A stretch of 64,000 nucleotides of DNA from Adiantum capillus-veneris (lineage: Eukaryota > Streptophyta > Polypodiopsida > Polypodiales > Pteridaceae), in assembly GCA_014529385.2 (NCBI GenBank), contig CM043959.1, positions 89,071,529 to 89,135,528 of the forward strand, read 5' to 3'. Positions 35,956-45,650 of the stretch are shown one piece after another. The notes beneath the pieces were generated by a model, which ran no database searches, was not told the DNA's origin, and worked only from the letters and a program-made list of their open reading frames with translations. Position numbers and translations under genes: made by a program. Position 1 is the stretch's first letter. Each line of letters opens with the position of its first letter.

Positions 35956-36660
35956 GGGGAGCGAGAGAGAACAGATACCCGCAGCAGCAAGACGGGCTAT
36001 CTTCGAGGCTGGCTTGGATGGGGAGTAATCCGCATCCGAGCGTCCTCTAGATAGGCGAGACTGCAGTGAGTGCCTAGCCCAAGCCCAAGCAGAGCGAGCC
36101 GTGCGTAAAGCAACCTCCTCTGTCCAGGAGTCCTCATGAATGTATACATAGCAAGACAAACACTGCATATCAGCAAAGAAGTACACCACAATGTGCCTAC
36201 ATCCTGCTGAGTCTGGGGGTGTCACCACAAACTTGGCCAATGGCCACAAAGTCTGCAGCAAATCTGTAACTCCAAGTTCTCCCATGTGATGAGAGAACTC
36301 GAGAACCTGTGTATGCAACCATCCCAACACTGAGTCGAGGGACCACTCTGTCTCGGCCCTACCACAGAGGGGGAAGGAGAAACCAACTGCTGAGTCCAAG
36401 GCCTTTGTCCCCCTTGCGGCAAGGAACAAAGCATGGACCCTGAAGCAGGCTGCCTCGTGGTCTGCTGCGGAATCGCCGAGAAAGCGAGTGAACCCGTAGT
36501 CGAAGAAGTCCGAGCGGCGTCGGAGGTCAATGCTCGTCAAACCAAGAGGGATAGCTGCAAGGGAAGATGTCTGAATCTGCAAAGGGGGCCGCAAGAAGGG
36601 CTGACCCTCTCTCGCTAGGCGACTCGTGGCAAAGGCACTGCCAAGAGATCTCCTAGCCAC
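35956..36660 (-). pseudogene. L1 LINE: conserved region between ORF1 and endonuclease
   Basis: Open frame continuous with ORF2 but upstream of its likely ATG. It reads SDFFDYGFTRFLGDSAADHE, GELGVTDLLQTLWPLAKFVV, HIVVYFFADMQCLSCYVYIH. Copy 1 keeps the last part (near 7650-7860), so it is a real segment of the element. It may be the ORF1 C-terminus or an N-terminal extension of ORF2. I do not recognise a domain. Confidence 0.6.
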
Positions 36661-36804
36661 CGGAGAGGGACCAGTCTCCTGAGTCGACTATGGAACTGGA
36701 GCACGAGGGGGGGGAGAAGGAGCTGGGGGGAGCGGAGGAGAAGAGGAGCGGGGTGGAGCGACAGAGGTAGAGGGGCGAGGTGGAGAGGCGACGGGAGCAG
36801 AGGG

Positions 36805-36805
<1 letters not shown>

Positions 36806-36847
<42 letters not shown>
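36806..36847 (+). repeat. Homopolymer of about 42 G
   Basis: An uninterrupted G run inside the LINE (poly-C in element sense, poly-Pro when translated). Its length may be set by assembly or polymerase error. It separates the ORF1 frame from the ORF2 frame. Confidence 0.9.
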
Positions 36848-36848
<1 letters not shown>

Positions 36849-37109
36849 TGAGGAGGAGGAGGGAAACTCTGAAGGGGGAGCGGTTGTCGAGGGTGAAGCT
36901 GAGGTGGAGGCTGGCGTAGGGGACTCCTCCTGCTCAAGAGGACCAAAGCGGTTCCCCGTAGGAACCGCTGCTAAGTAGGCACCTGAGGGCCACTCTGAGT
37001 GCCAGGCTGTCGCTGTGGCCCTGGCGTCGACGGCCACGGGCCTGCTGCCACCCTTCCTCCGCTGGAGCCCCAGCCTCGGAGGGTGGCTTTGCATCTGTGC
37101 GCTGTGCCG

Positions 37110-37852
37110 CTGGCTGTGGCTACGGCAAGCTAGGGCTGAGGCTGACGTGCAGGTCGTGGTCTCCTCCGTGGACAGGCCTTCGCAAGGTGTCCCATCTGGT
37201 TCGAGAGGCCTGAGTACTCCACATTCTGTCTAAACCAACCCCCACTCACCCGAGGCAGAAGGATGACCTTCGGGAGCGTGTGGGTATCTCTGATCAAAAC
37301 TCGAACTTAGGGGATGCCAGCCGCCTTGGCAACTACTGATGCTGCCGTACGAGGTGTCTCCAGCATAGTCCCGATGGCGGAGCCAATCCTGGAAAGAAGT
37401 GGTAGGTACTTCCTCCGCAAACCAGGAAAGCAGACTGAGATGGGGATGTCTGGCTCCTCTACTAGAACATCCGTAGTCGGGTCAAAACCATGTCGCCACT
37501 GTCGAAAGTGGGCGCGTGATGCTCGGATGGCCAGTGGACTCATAGCTATGACCTTGGACGCCATCTCTGAGGTTTCGAACTCGATCTGATAGTACCCCCG
37601 TCCGAGAATTTGGACATCCAAGATCTTGCCCACCTCTGCGAGAAGGCGGGCCTGGAGAAGGTCTCGCAGCTCTCCTGTGCTAGGTCGAGTGCCGAGAATC
37701 TTACAGATGACCGAAGTCACCTGCATTCGCTCTACTTCTGCGGCAAGGCTCGCTTGCTCTGTCGGCGAGAGAGCAAGTCGAATGGTGGGCTCAGCGGGGT
37801 CGGGCGAGGGGGCTTCTAGCGAGTCCCTCTGTGGCGAAGCTGGAGCCTCCAT
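37110..37852 (-). pseudogene. L1 LINE ORF1, RRM-like domain and broken zinc knuckle
   Basis: An open frame from MEAPASPQRDSLEAPSPDP includes ICKILGTRPSTGELRDLLQA, YQIEFETSEMASKVIAMSPL and RAHFRQWRHGFDPTTD. This is the layout of plant L1 ORF1 proteins with a DUF4283 RNA-binding fold. After a stop near 37307 the next segment reads SNQMGHLAKACPRRRPRPAR, which looks like a CCHC knuckle that has lost its first cysteines. Family role: binds LINE RNA as a chaperone. Confidence 0.78.
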
Positions 37853-38274
37853 CTGTGTCTACTGCTGTGTCGAAGAAGAGGGCGACGGGTGGACGCTGCA
37901 ATCAGGCGCAGGAGACACTGCCCCAAAAAAATGAAGCAGTGCCGAGGAGACCGAATTGCAGGGGATGACGGGGAGAAACCGAGGCGGGCGGGAGGGGCAG
38001 CGGGTTCGGGAGGGTGGAGGCGCTGGCGGCAGCAGGAGGAGGGGGTGACGGGGGCGGCAGCGCGGGGCAGGCAGCGGGCGGGCTGACGGGGGGGCGGCTC
38101 AAGCAGCAAGCAGCACGGGGGTGGGCAACGGGGCAGAAGGGCAGGGGGGGGAGGCAGCGGGCTGAGGTGAGGGAGAGGAGAGGGGGTGGAGCGATGGCGT
38201 GCGCAGGTGAAGCAGCAGCAGCGAGCGGCAGTTTTCAAATCTTTCCCATCTTATTTGCAAATTATAAACTTCGA
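37853..38274 (-). promoter_or_regulatory. GC-rich 5' region of L1 LINE copy 2
   Basis: Strongly G-rich on the plus strand (many GGGG and GGCGGG runs between 37970 and 38190), so C-rich in element sense. LINE promoters are normally internal and lie at this place; promoter activity is inference. Runs of G on one strand could form quadruplexes. Confidence 0.5.
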
Positions 38275-38362
38275 GGGCGACAAATTAAATGGGTGAAAGC
38301 AAATAAAGTTTAAGTCTAAGGTCTATCGCCCTTTTTGGATTAAACAGGCCGGTTACAATATG

Positions 38363-39956
38363 CGCCGTAAACTCCCTCCAAAACAAGGAAAGCCAGACTA
38401 AACAGCCCCCCTCGGGAGACTGCACGGACCACCACCAGATGGTGTCCTGTCAGTATGTAGTGTAATCCAAGATGAGGAAAAAAGCCAGACTCAATAGTCT
38501 TCGCTGTGCAGGGCCTCTAAGAAGAGGTGTGATCATACCAGGCTGTATGCACCGTGATCATCTTGTATGAAGAAGGGGAGCCAAATTGAACAATCTGCAC
38601 TGTGAAGATCCTCTAAGAAGAGGAAAGGCCAAACCAATCTGTCTGCACCGTCTTGCCTGTATCTACTATCTCTTGCCTCCAATCCTCCGGTGTCAACCAA
38701 AACAAAATATGCGCCAACAACGCCACCAAACCGCAACTCGGTGTGGCTCTCGATGTGAATGAACTGGGAGTGGCCTACTACACAGGTCGGGGGATAAATC
38801 TGTTGTAAGGTTACCGAGGGTGAGCGTAAACAACTCTGAAGGTAGCGATCCAAATGATCAGGAGTAGAAGAGCAATTGCACTACCATCCAAGCCAAGCTC
38901 CGGGTGACTCCGGATGTAGTCGCAGGATGCTTGATCTCCTGCATCTCGCTCGCAAACTCTCCAAGAGAGTCCAAAGCACTGAAGTCCCACTCCAATATGT
39001 AGATCCAAGCAATGAACCTGTTCAAGGAGAGATCCAAGATCCTCTCCCTAAGCCCATATCGATGCTCGTGTGTAAGCAAGTGATCTAATGTGTCGAGGTC
39101 AAGTGGTAAGTGTCTGTCCACCCAAGATGGTGGTGTCTTCTCTGGGAATGTCAGAATCCCATATGCCATTGGCATGGCCATATCTTGTGTGAACTCCTCT
39201 AATGAGTGCATAGCTATGTCCAAAACAAACCACAAGTCGCCATCCCCTTTGGAGTGCACAACTGCCGAATGATGGCTCGAATGAATGGATCTCCCAAGGA
39301 TTGTACGCTCGTAGATGATCAAGCTGATGTCAGAACTACCGTGTACTACAGCAGTCACTGAGAGACCGCATGGACCACCACCAGATGGTGTCCTGGCAGG
39401 AGGTAACTTCATCCTCTGTGAAAACACAAACCATGTGGCTGCTGTCCACCCAGAAACGCAACTGCGAGGTGATGAAAACGCTGCTGTCCAGCAATTTTCA
39501 GCATGCTCGTACGCTCCCGGCATGATCTGGAGCGGTGAGGAGGGTCTAGGGAGGATTTATCTCTATGTGTAGAGCCGTCGGAGGGCTGAAACAGAGAAAA
39601 CAGCAGTGGTATATGGTTGAAATCTGAAAATAAGAAGAGGATTGTTGCCGGCAAGACGCCGGATGCCAAGCCGGGTAGGAATAGCAAGATCCAATGGGCA
39701 AGGCCCAATGCTGCCCCCCTCTTCTGAAAATGCTGACCTATTGTCCTGAAAACGCTGGCAATTCAGCCCCAAAAACGCAGGTGCTGCTGTCCAAAAAAAT
39801 GCAGATGTGCTGGCTGAAAACGCAGGTAGAGGGAGGGGTGTTCCTACGAGGAAACAGTCTGAGAAGGCTAGCCTTTGCAGCCACAAGGTGATCGCCATGT
39901 GGATCTGCAAAAATCACGGGTGGAGAGGGGTCCTCCACAGAAGACATAGAGTGGGC
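38363..39956 (-). other. Element B internal region, main part
   Basis: Resumes element B after the solo LTR (plus-strand GCGCCGTAAACTCCCTCC matches 18602 onward in element A). It holds the unknown ORF at 38858-39523 and, between 39470 and 39835, several AAAACGC on + (GCGTTTT in element sense). Confidence 0.7.
38858..39523 (-). CDS. Unknown 221-codon ORF of element B
   Basis: Starts MPGAYEHAENCWTAAFSSPR and contains LIIYERTILGRSIHSSHH, GLRERILDLSLNRFIAWIYI and DFSALDSLGEFASEMQEI. It has no Gag, protease or RT motif and I do not recognise the family. Element A carries the same sequence with frame breaks. The region lies between the primer site and the polypurine tract, where gag-pol would be in an autonomous element. 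It could be a captured host segment or a chance frame; codon-level conservation between A and B was not computed. Confidence 0.45.
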   Translation of the reverse strand: MPGAYEHAENCWTAAFSSPRSCVSGWTAATWFVFSQRMKLPPARTPSGGGPCGLSVTAVVHGSSDISLIIYERTILGRSIHSSHHSAVVHSKGDGDLWFVLDIAMHSLEEFTQDMAMPMAYGILTFPEKTPPSWVDRHLPLDLDTLDHLLTHEHRYGLRERILDLSLNRFIAWIYILEWDFSALDSLGEFASEMQEIKHPATTSGVTRSLAWMVVQLLFYS

Positions 39957-40609
39957 ACGATGGCATTAGGACCGTCATTGACAAAATTAGCAAGAAGCTC
40001 ACTTCATTCCAATAAAGAAAATAGTCCCGGACCATTTAGCGAGACTGTTCATTGCGCAAATATTTTGATTACATGGCATGCCTGAGACAATAGTCTCCGA
40101 CATAGATATCCAATACACGTGTGTTTTGGAGGGCTATTTGGGAGAACATTGGCACACGATTGCGGCTCTCGTCATCATTCCACCCGCAAACACATGGGCA
40201 ATCTGAGATTGCAAATTCGATTGTTCTCGATTTATTAAAGTATTACAGCTCTGATCAAAAGACTCAATGGGAAAAAAATTGCCTTTGGTGGAATTTGCCT
40301 ACAACAACATGGTTCACGGTTCACTCTTCAACGGGGAATACGCCATCTAAGATAATTGAAGATGCTCCAAAGGTTCCACCTTTTCTCAGCACTAAGGCCA
40401 AGATTTTTGAAGCCGACCAATACACGAGGGACTTGGACACTGCTTTTGCCAAGGTCCGGGAGGCTTTGGCGAAATCTCAAGAACAACAGAAGAAGGCAAC
40501 GGTTCGAGTTCAACGAGAATTGAAATTAAAGGAAGACGATTGGGTGCTCTTACGTTTTGAGAAGGCACGCCAAAGAAAGCGAAAGGGAAAGGAGCAGCTT
40601 TTTCTCTAA
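39957..40609 (+). pseudogene. Ty3/gypsy integrase fragment inside element B
   Basis: Plus-strand integrase: GMPETIVSD near 40077, then from 40121 FWRAIWENIGTRL, FHPQTHGQSEIANSIVLDLL, and the C-terminal ADQYTRDLDTAFAKVREAL and LKLKEDDWVLLRFEK. Element B sequence resumes at about 40610 (TCTTGGGAGAGAAACCTG). It matches 2081-2154 plus 7460-7641 and extends past them, so it shows what the gypsy integrase looked like without the copia insertion. Confidence 0.85.
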
Positions 40610-40660
40610 TCTTGGGAGAGAAACCTGATGCGGAGATGCGCCTGGACATGAAGAGCCTGA

Positions 40661-40673
40661 AGCTCTGATACCA
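40661..40673 (-). promoter_or_regulatory. Primer-binding site of element B (tRNA-Met-i)
   Basis: Minus-strand TGGTATCAGAGCT directly after the LTR end ...CACTCACA. It matches the 3' end of initiator tRNA-Met, the usual primer in plant LTR elements. Confidence 0.85.
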
Positions 40674-40696
40674 TGTGAGTGCACCTGTGCGGAAGC

Positions 40697-40749
<53 letters not shown>

Positions 40750-40864
40750 AACGTCGTAGGAAACTATCCCAAGAGACCTTAAAGATCTATCCGACGAGGA
40801 GAGTTGAACTCAAAACCTGTTATTCAAGAGGGAAATGGCATAACCAATCTACCAAACTTGGCGT

Positions 40865-40897
<33 letters not shown>

Positions 40898-41141
40898 CAC
40901 AAAAACGCTGGTGTGTGGAAAAGGGGGCGATCAGCCCCCCATGACTACCAGAGCAGAAGACCTGCAATACAATGCCAATCGTATGTCAGACTATATGAAA
41001 TGGGTACAGTGCCCAAGGAAGTCCATACTGGGAGGGCGGACAAAAGTGCAACCTATACATGGGTGGGCAGCCCGGAGACATACTAGCCGTACAAGTATGT
41101 TGTAGACCTATGTGAAGCAGCAAAGTGGTGTAAATCTAACA
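40674..41141 (-). repeat. Element B 5' LTR with SINE insertion
   Basis: TGTGAGTGCACCTGTGCGG, a (GA)n tract, a 117-bp SINE, a second (GA)n tract (to about 40892), GGGGGCGATCAGCCCCCC, and the end TAAATCTAACA. Without the SINE it is about 350 bp. Confidence 0.85.
40746..40862 (-). mobile_element. tRNA-derived SINE
   Basis: Minus-strand 117-bp sequence starting GCCAAGTTTGGTAGATTGG. An A-box-like TGGTAGATTGG (40844-40854) and a B-box-like GAGTTCAACTC (40801-40811) lie 32 bp apart, as in a tRNA-type RNA polymerase III promoter. The 3' end ...CCTACGACGTTAAAAC resembles the 3' end of the GA-associated LINE (...GTAGACGTTAATATATC). (GA)n flanks it on both sides. Confidence 0.72.
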
Positions 41142-41886
41142 AATGTTTCAATATAATTCCCTTCTGCTATTCGTCAATATGACACAAAATTTGCATGGAA
41201 CACGGATATCTGTCTTCATGATTTGGTAGCCGACTCATGCATGTGCTATGAGTTGTCTCATGTTGGCCACCACTGTGCCAATGCAATAATCCGAAGAAGA
41301 AAAGGTAAATCCAACTGTGTATTTCTCAATCTTGTAGCATATGTGCAATCGCAAAAAACTAGATATTAAGCAAGAAAGTGTCCCAAATTCATTGGTTGTG
41401 GGTGTCCAAAATATGTATGGCATGCAACAGGAAATTAGTACAGCTCAAAAGTTTCATTCAAGAAACTCTCATAAAATGCAGTCTTGAATTCTTGCCAAGT
41501 CTTTGGTCCATACGGCTCTATAGAAAGTACAGCATAGCCTTGTCCTTGAGAATATAACTCTTATAAACTCCAATGATTCGGTGAAGTTGTGGAAGGTGAC
41601 ATCAAAGTTCAAATCGTTAAAGGAAATTCAAGGCCTTTTAGAATCTTGAAGTCCCAAGAAAGTGAAAAGTTGGATTGGAGAACTACCCTTCTTGAAGGCT
41701 TTTTTGCTCGTGCAGCAGGTGACAGAGCCTAATTATAGTAATAAGTATGATAACCGTCGGGTGGACGACGTGGAGATGGTGGCATTTGAGGCCAAAGACC
41801 AAGGGAGAATTGAGGTTGGACCTCATGACATGGAGGTGGTCCCATCTCGTGAATGCAAATTAGAATCTAAGAAGCATCACCAGAAC
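41142..41886 (-). pseudogene. Unassigned spacer with a possible gypsy gag relic
   Basis: Minus-strand translation near 41440-41520 gives PKTWQEFKTAFYESFLNETF, which resembles a retrotransposon Gag capsid motif. No longer frame is kept. The rest of the stretch holds nothing I recognise. Confidence 0.4.
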
Positions 41887-42883
41887 TGTCACGTGCACAT
41901 CTAACCCTATGTGCATGTGGACAAGCTACTTTAGGTCTAGGGTTCAGGTCAGCTTAGGAAGTGTTCTAGCACCTTTGTGACCCTGTGTGCAGACCGAGCA
42001 TGTCCAGGCATTTAGAGTAGTTGTATATCTTCTGGTTGCACACAGCATGATCATCAACATGACAATCAGTACCCATCATGAGCATTTTACACTGCACAAA
42101 ACCCATTTTCATTGTTTTATCCATTTTTCACTTATTATCAATAAGTGACTTTGTTGGGAAACTGGATAGCTTATTTTTGCTAAGCAAGTATAAATAGAAA
42201 CCTAGCGCTAGCACTTTTTGGCTGAAGAGGTAGCAAGAGTTCATTAACTTACAGTGCACCTTCTCAGCAAGACCGACAGGTAACCTAGCGTGTCCAACCA
42301 GCAGCAGATCAAGACCAGCGTTTTGACAGCAAACCGGGCCTAGCGTTTTTCTACAGCAGTTTCAGCCATGGCGTTTTTGCATATCCCAGATTCAGCCTGG
42401 CGTTTTTGCATTCTTGCAGATAGCATCAATGTTTGCAGATTCCCGGCGACAGATCAGCCCTAGTCATTACCGTTTTCAGTTTTCAGCACTTAGACTCCGC
42501 AAGATCAGCCCCAAACCTCGTAGATCTCACCTACCTGCAACAGATCCTCGCCGCACGGTCAGATCAGCTAGCGTTTTCAGTTTCAGCCCGTTGTTCGTAG
42601 ATTCCAGCATCTGTGTTTTCAGCGCATCGTCGTCGTGTCGTCACCATCGCCATCCTCGCCGACACAGTGTCAGAATTCAGCAGTTAGCAGATTTGTAGAA
42701 TTCAGCCCCTAGCGTTTTCAGATTTCAGCCCGTCTCGTCGTCGTCATCATTGTCGTCGACATCGTCGGCAAGTCCATTGCATCTAAACCATTGTACCAGA
42801 TTTGTGCAATCAATAGCATAGACCTCTCTCGTCATAGAGAGGGGCCCCTTGGAGGAGGGTTTGACAACCGTCTGGTGTCGTAT

Positions 42884-42949
<66 letters not shown>
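41887..42949 (+). repeat. LTR family C copy, 3' end lost
   Basis: Starts TGTCACGTGCACATCTAACCC and follows the solo LTR at 48398-49624. TATA-like TATAAATAG lies near 42190. The leader half (42310-42730) carries repeated GCGTTTT words. It ends in a (CT)n tract (about 42888-42949), after which the sequence no longer matches the family. Confidence 0.82.
42888..42949. repeat. (CT)n microsatellite
   Basis: About 30 CT units. It lies where other family C LTRs have only a short pyrimidine-rich stretch. Confidence 0.97.
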
Positions 42950-42950
<1 letters not shown>

Positions 42951-43268
42951 AGGCATGCCAGATGCACATACCAGGGTAAGGGTGCGACTCTTCATGGTAA
43001 AAGACGCAACTCGTCCAGGCGAATAGGCACCACCTAATGGAGAGGCATACTCCAGGATTGCAGCCGGTATGCCGCAACACCCATCTCCGTCTTCTGCTTT
43101 ACTTTATTTATTTAAAAGAGAAGGTTTGAGGTTACCTCATGTTGGGCTATGTATTTTCCATCTTTCTTCTGCTTCCATGCAACTCCGAGAAGGGGGGGAG
43201 AGGGTAGCGGCGAGGGCGAGAGGCTCACAACCTTCAGGTCCCGGGAAAAAAAATTTCTCTGATACCAC
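42950..43268. other. Unassigned segment ending in a primer-binding site
   Basis: No coding content is recognised. The last bases on +, TCTCTGATACCAC, are the complement of TGGTATCAGAGA and adjoin the LTR at 43269, so the right end belongs to the internal region of that minus-strand LTR element. Confidence 0.55.
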
Positions 43269-43753
43269 TGTAAGGATTTTAGGTACTAATCCTTAATTAA
43301 GTACTTGAACTCATGATTAAGACTTAAGAAACTTGAACTGAACTCAGAAACAAGACTTAGAAGACTCTGTGTTGATTGATTGATGATTGCTTGAAACTGA
43401 GTACAATAGGCTCCTTATATAGGAGACGAAGAGATACGAATGAAAAGACAAGTCTCCTGGTGAAGAGACATGACTTTAGACGTAAAGACACATCCTTTCG
43501 GCGAAGAGCTACAACCATTGGGCGAAGAGTCACACCCGTAGAGCTAAGGGGTGTGACCAATCGTCGAAGGAGTGTGGCTTTTGGCGAAGAGGCACGTCTC
43601 TTGAGCGAAGGGTCGTGACCATCCAAACGTAGGGGTTCTCCTTGGCATGGCACCTCACGTATCTGCAACTAGGAGTAGATGTAATACTGCAACATAGTCA
43701 CAATCGTAACACCTTGGAAGGTTACACCTTAATCAATCCAAGTAAGACTTACA
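43269..43753 (-). repeat. LTR family E (minus) with internal degenerate repeats
   Basis: TGTAAGGATTTTAGG...AGTAAGACTTACA, 485 bp, with a primer-binding site at its left edge, so it is the 5' LTR of a minus-strand element whose body is lost. It holds a TATA-like CTCCTATATAAGGAG (element sense, near 43415) and six imperfect units around GCGAAGAG between 43450 and 43620. Confidence 0.75.
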
Positions 43754-43767
43754 CAAGAAAAAAAAAT

Positions 43768-45650
43768 TATGCTTGCTTTTCATGCTTAGTTTCAAATGAT
43801 AGAAAGTCTTGTATATTCCATGTAGGATGTCAAACTTTGTTCAATCTTTCTTGCTTGGGATGCGAGGCTTTGTTCGTGAAACACAATCCAAATCAAGTGG
43901 GGCCTCTAGCTCAAAGCAGAGGAAGGTAATCTCTAAAAGGCAAGTATCTACTGTTTGTGAAAACGAAGTTTTTGATTTGGTTAATGATGAATTTAAGAAG
44001 AAAGATTTTCTTGCAGGGGATGGGGAAAAGCTAAGAAGGCAACGGGCTAGAGCTGAATGGAATGAAGCATGGGTTAGAATCTCTAATTGGGCTCTTTTTT
44101 ATTGTAAAGGACCTCGTATGTTTTGTGCTTTTTGTAAACAAGACCCAAAAACAAAACAAAAATTTGGAAAATCGGGATCTATAAACATTCAAATTAGTGC
44201 ATTATCGGACCATGCTAAAACAAATGCACATAAATTGGCTGCCTATCATTGTGGGGCAAACAAAATTCTGATTATTGAAACTTTAGAAAAAAACAAAAGA
44301 CAAGGCCGATCGTGCATCTAAAATTATGTTTGCTGCAGCTTATCAAGTGGCCAAGCATGATTCATCTTTTTGCTCTTATGAGCACCATTTAAACCTATGA
44401 GAGGTTGTTGATCGTGAATGTGTGCCATTGAAAATATATAGGAATGATAAAGCTTGTGCTATGTTTGTGCAATATATAAGTTAGTCTATTCTAAAGGCTC
44501 AAATATCTGCGATCAAGTTGTCTCCTTTCTTTAGTCTTATGCTTGACGAATCAACAGATGTTGGAAATAAGTAGAACATGATTGTATACGTCTCATTTCT
44601 AAAGAACTGTGAGCCTGTCACCATGTTCTTAGGACTCATAGAATTAGACAATGGGACCACATCTTGTATGTTTGATGCATGTATGGCTTTTATGAGCAAG
44701 TATGATCTTGATGTCACCAAGATGATTTGTTTTGGGTCTGATGGTGCAGCAGCAATGATTGGTTGTCATGTTGGGGTTGCTACTGGCTTCAAAAGATTGA
44801 ACCCTTTCATGACAAGAATTCGTTGTATTGCCCATAGGACAAGCTTGTGTTGCTGATACCGTCAAACAATACCCAGTCACTCAAAACATAGATGCATGCA
44901 TGAATTCAATTGCCTCCATTTTCTCACGAAGTGCTATAAAGACAAAAGCACTAGAGGCTTTGCAAGGAGAGTGTAATGGGTGTTGCATCTTAGTTGCATC
45001 CATGCCAGGCGTTGGTTGAGTAGACAAATGGTTGTGAAGAAAGTGTGTGATTCTTATGAAGCGGTTTTGGCGTACACTAAAACTGAGAACCCTCTCTTTG
45101 ACAAGCTTTCAAAATTTGAGTTCATGTATAATTTACAAATTTTGTCAGATATCGTCTTAGTATGCTAAGTAGAGTTTTTCAAAGTAAAGAGGTTAATGTT
45201 ACCGCTGTGACTAGTTTTACAGATACTGAAATAAGAGCATTGGAAATGTTTTTTCTTGATGATCCTATGGTAGATATGAATGCATCAATCCAAGATAGGC
45301 ATAGTTATCACATCATTCCCAAGTATGGGCCTCCAAGGGGTCAAATGCATGCTTTTAGAACTTCCATTAGAGGCCACGAATTCAGAAGCATTACCATATC
45401 TAGAAAACATGATGGCATTGACTTAGACAAGTGCATTGTTTTCAAAAAGATTTTGTGAGGTGCATCATAGACAACTTCAGGGAAAGGTTTTGTGACAATA
45501 ATGCCTTGAGCTGCTTCAAGGCATTATTACCATGCTCTTTTCCCCAAAAAAGGAAATTTTTAGAGACTTTGGAAACGAGAACTGGAGAGCTTAATTAACT
45601 TTTATGGCATAAAGAGAATGAGTACTAGTGGAGTGAAGTATGGGGCACTA
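43768..45650 (+). pseudogene. hAT-superfamily transposase pseudogene (ZNF862/KIAA1586-like)
   Basis: Plus-strand pieces in several frames: an N-terminal zinc finger region (MFCAFCKQDPKTKQKFGKSG, then LSDHAKTNAHKLAAYH), a core motif FSLMLDESTDVGNK, ICFGSDGAAAMIGCHVGVAT followed by IRCIAHRTSL, and a late segment RFCDNNALSCFKALLPC and NFYGIKRMS. This order fits the hAT-like proteins related to ZNF862. Stops near 44399, 44480, 44573 and 44857 and frameshifts break it. The C-terminal dimerisation domain is not seen; an LTR fragment follows. No terminal inverted repeats were identified. Confidence 0.75.

Larger units (their letters stand above)
31514..38274 (-). mobile_element. L1-type LINE, nearly full length (copy 2)
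   Basis: A 6.8-kb LINE with a 12-bp target duplication GGGCGACAAATT at 31502-31513 and 38275-38286. It has a GC-rich 5' region (37.85-38.24 kb), ORF1, a G42 homopolymer and ORF2. The 3' end is ...AGAAGGATCTTTAAATA. It interrupts the family G solo LTR, so it is the youngest of three nested layers at this site. Confidence 0.93.
30152..38357 (+). mobile_element. Solo LTR (family G) carrying a nested L1 LINE
   Basis: LTR sequence TGTCACC...GGTTACA with TSD ATATG at 30147-30151 and 38358-38362. Its 1.43 kb of LTR is split at 31513/38275 by a LINE. It matches the gypsy 5' LTR at 52976-54451. A solo LTR with matching TSD means unequal recombination removed the internal region. A TATA-like TATTTAAG lies near 31403. 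Confidence 0.9.
28236..41141 (-). mobile_element. LTR element B, heavily nested
   Basis: Same family as element A. The 3' LTR is at the left (28236-29722), followed by the purine tract (CCCCCTC on +). The internal region is interrupted by a solo LTR with LINE (30152-38357) and by gypsy integrase (39957-40609). The primer site TGGTATCAGAGCT (40673-40661) and 5' LTR (40674-41141) are at the right. The 5-bp flanks (ATTTA left, AATGT right) do not match, so either the duplication has decayed or the two LTRs belong to recombined elements. Confidence 0.75.

Noticed and set aside
36653-37094. Proline-rich protein frames on the minus strand
   Set aside because: Produced by the G42 homopolymer and GC-rich LINE sequence; no conserved domain.
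28231-41146. Matching target duplication for element B
   Set aside because: Left flank ATTTA and right flank AATGT differ, so a single clean insertion cannot be claimed.
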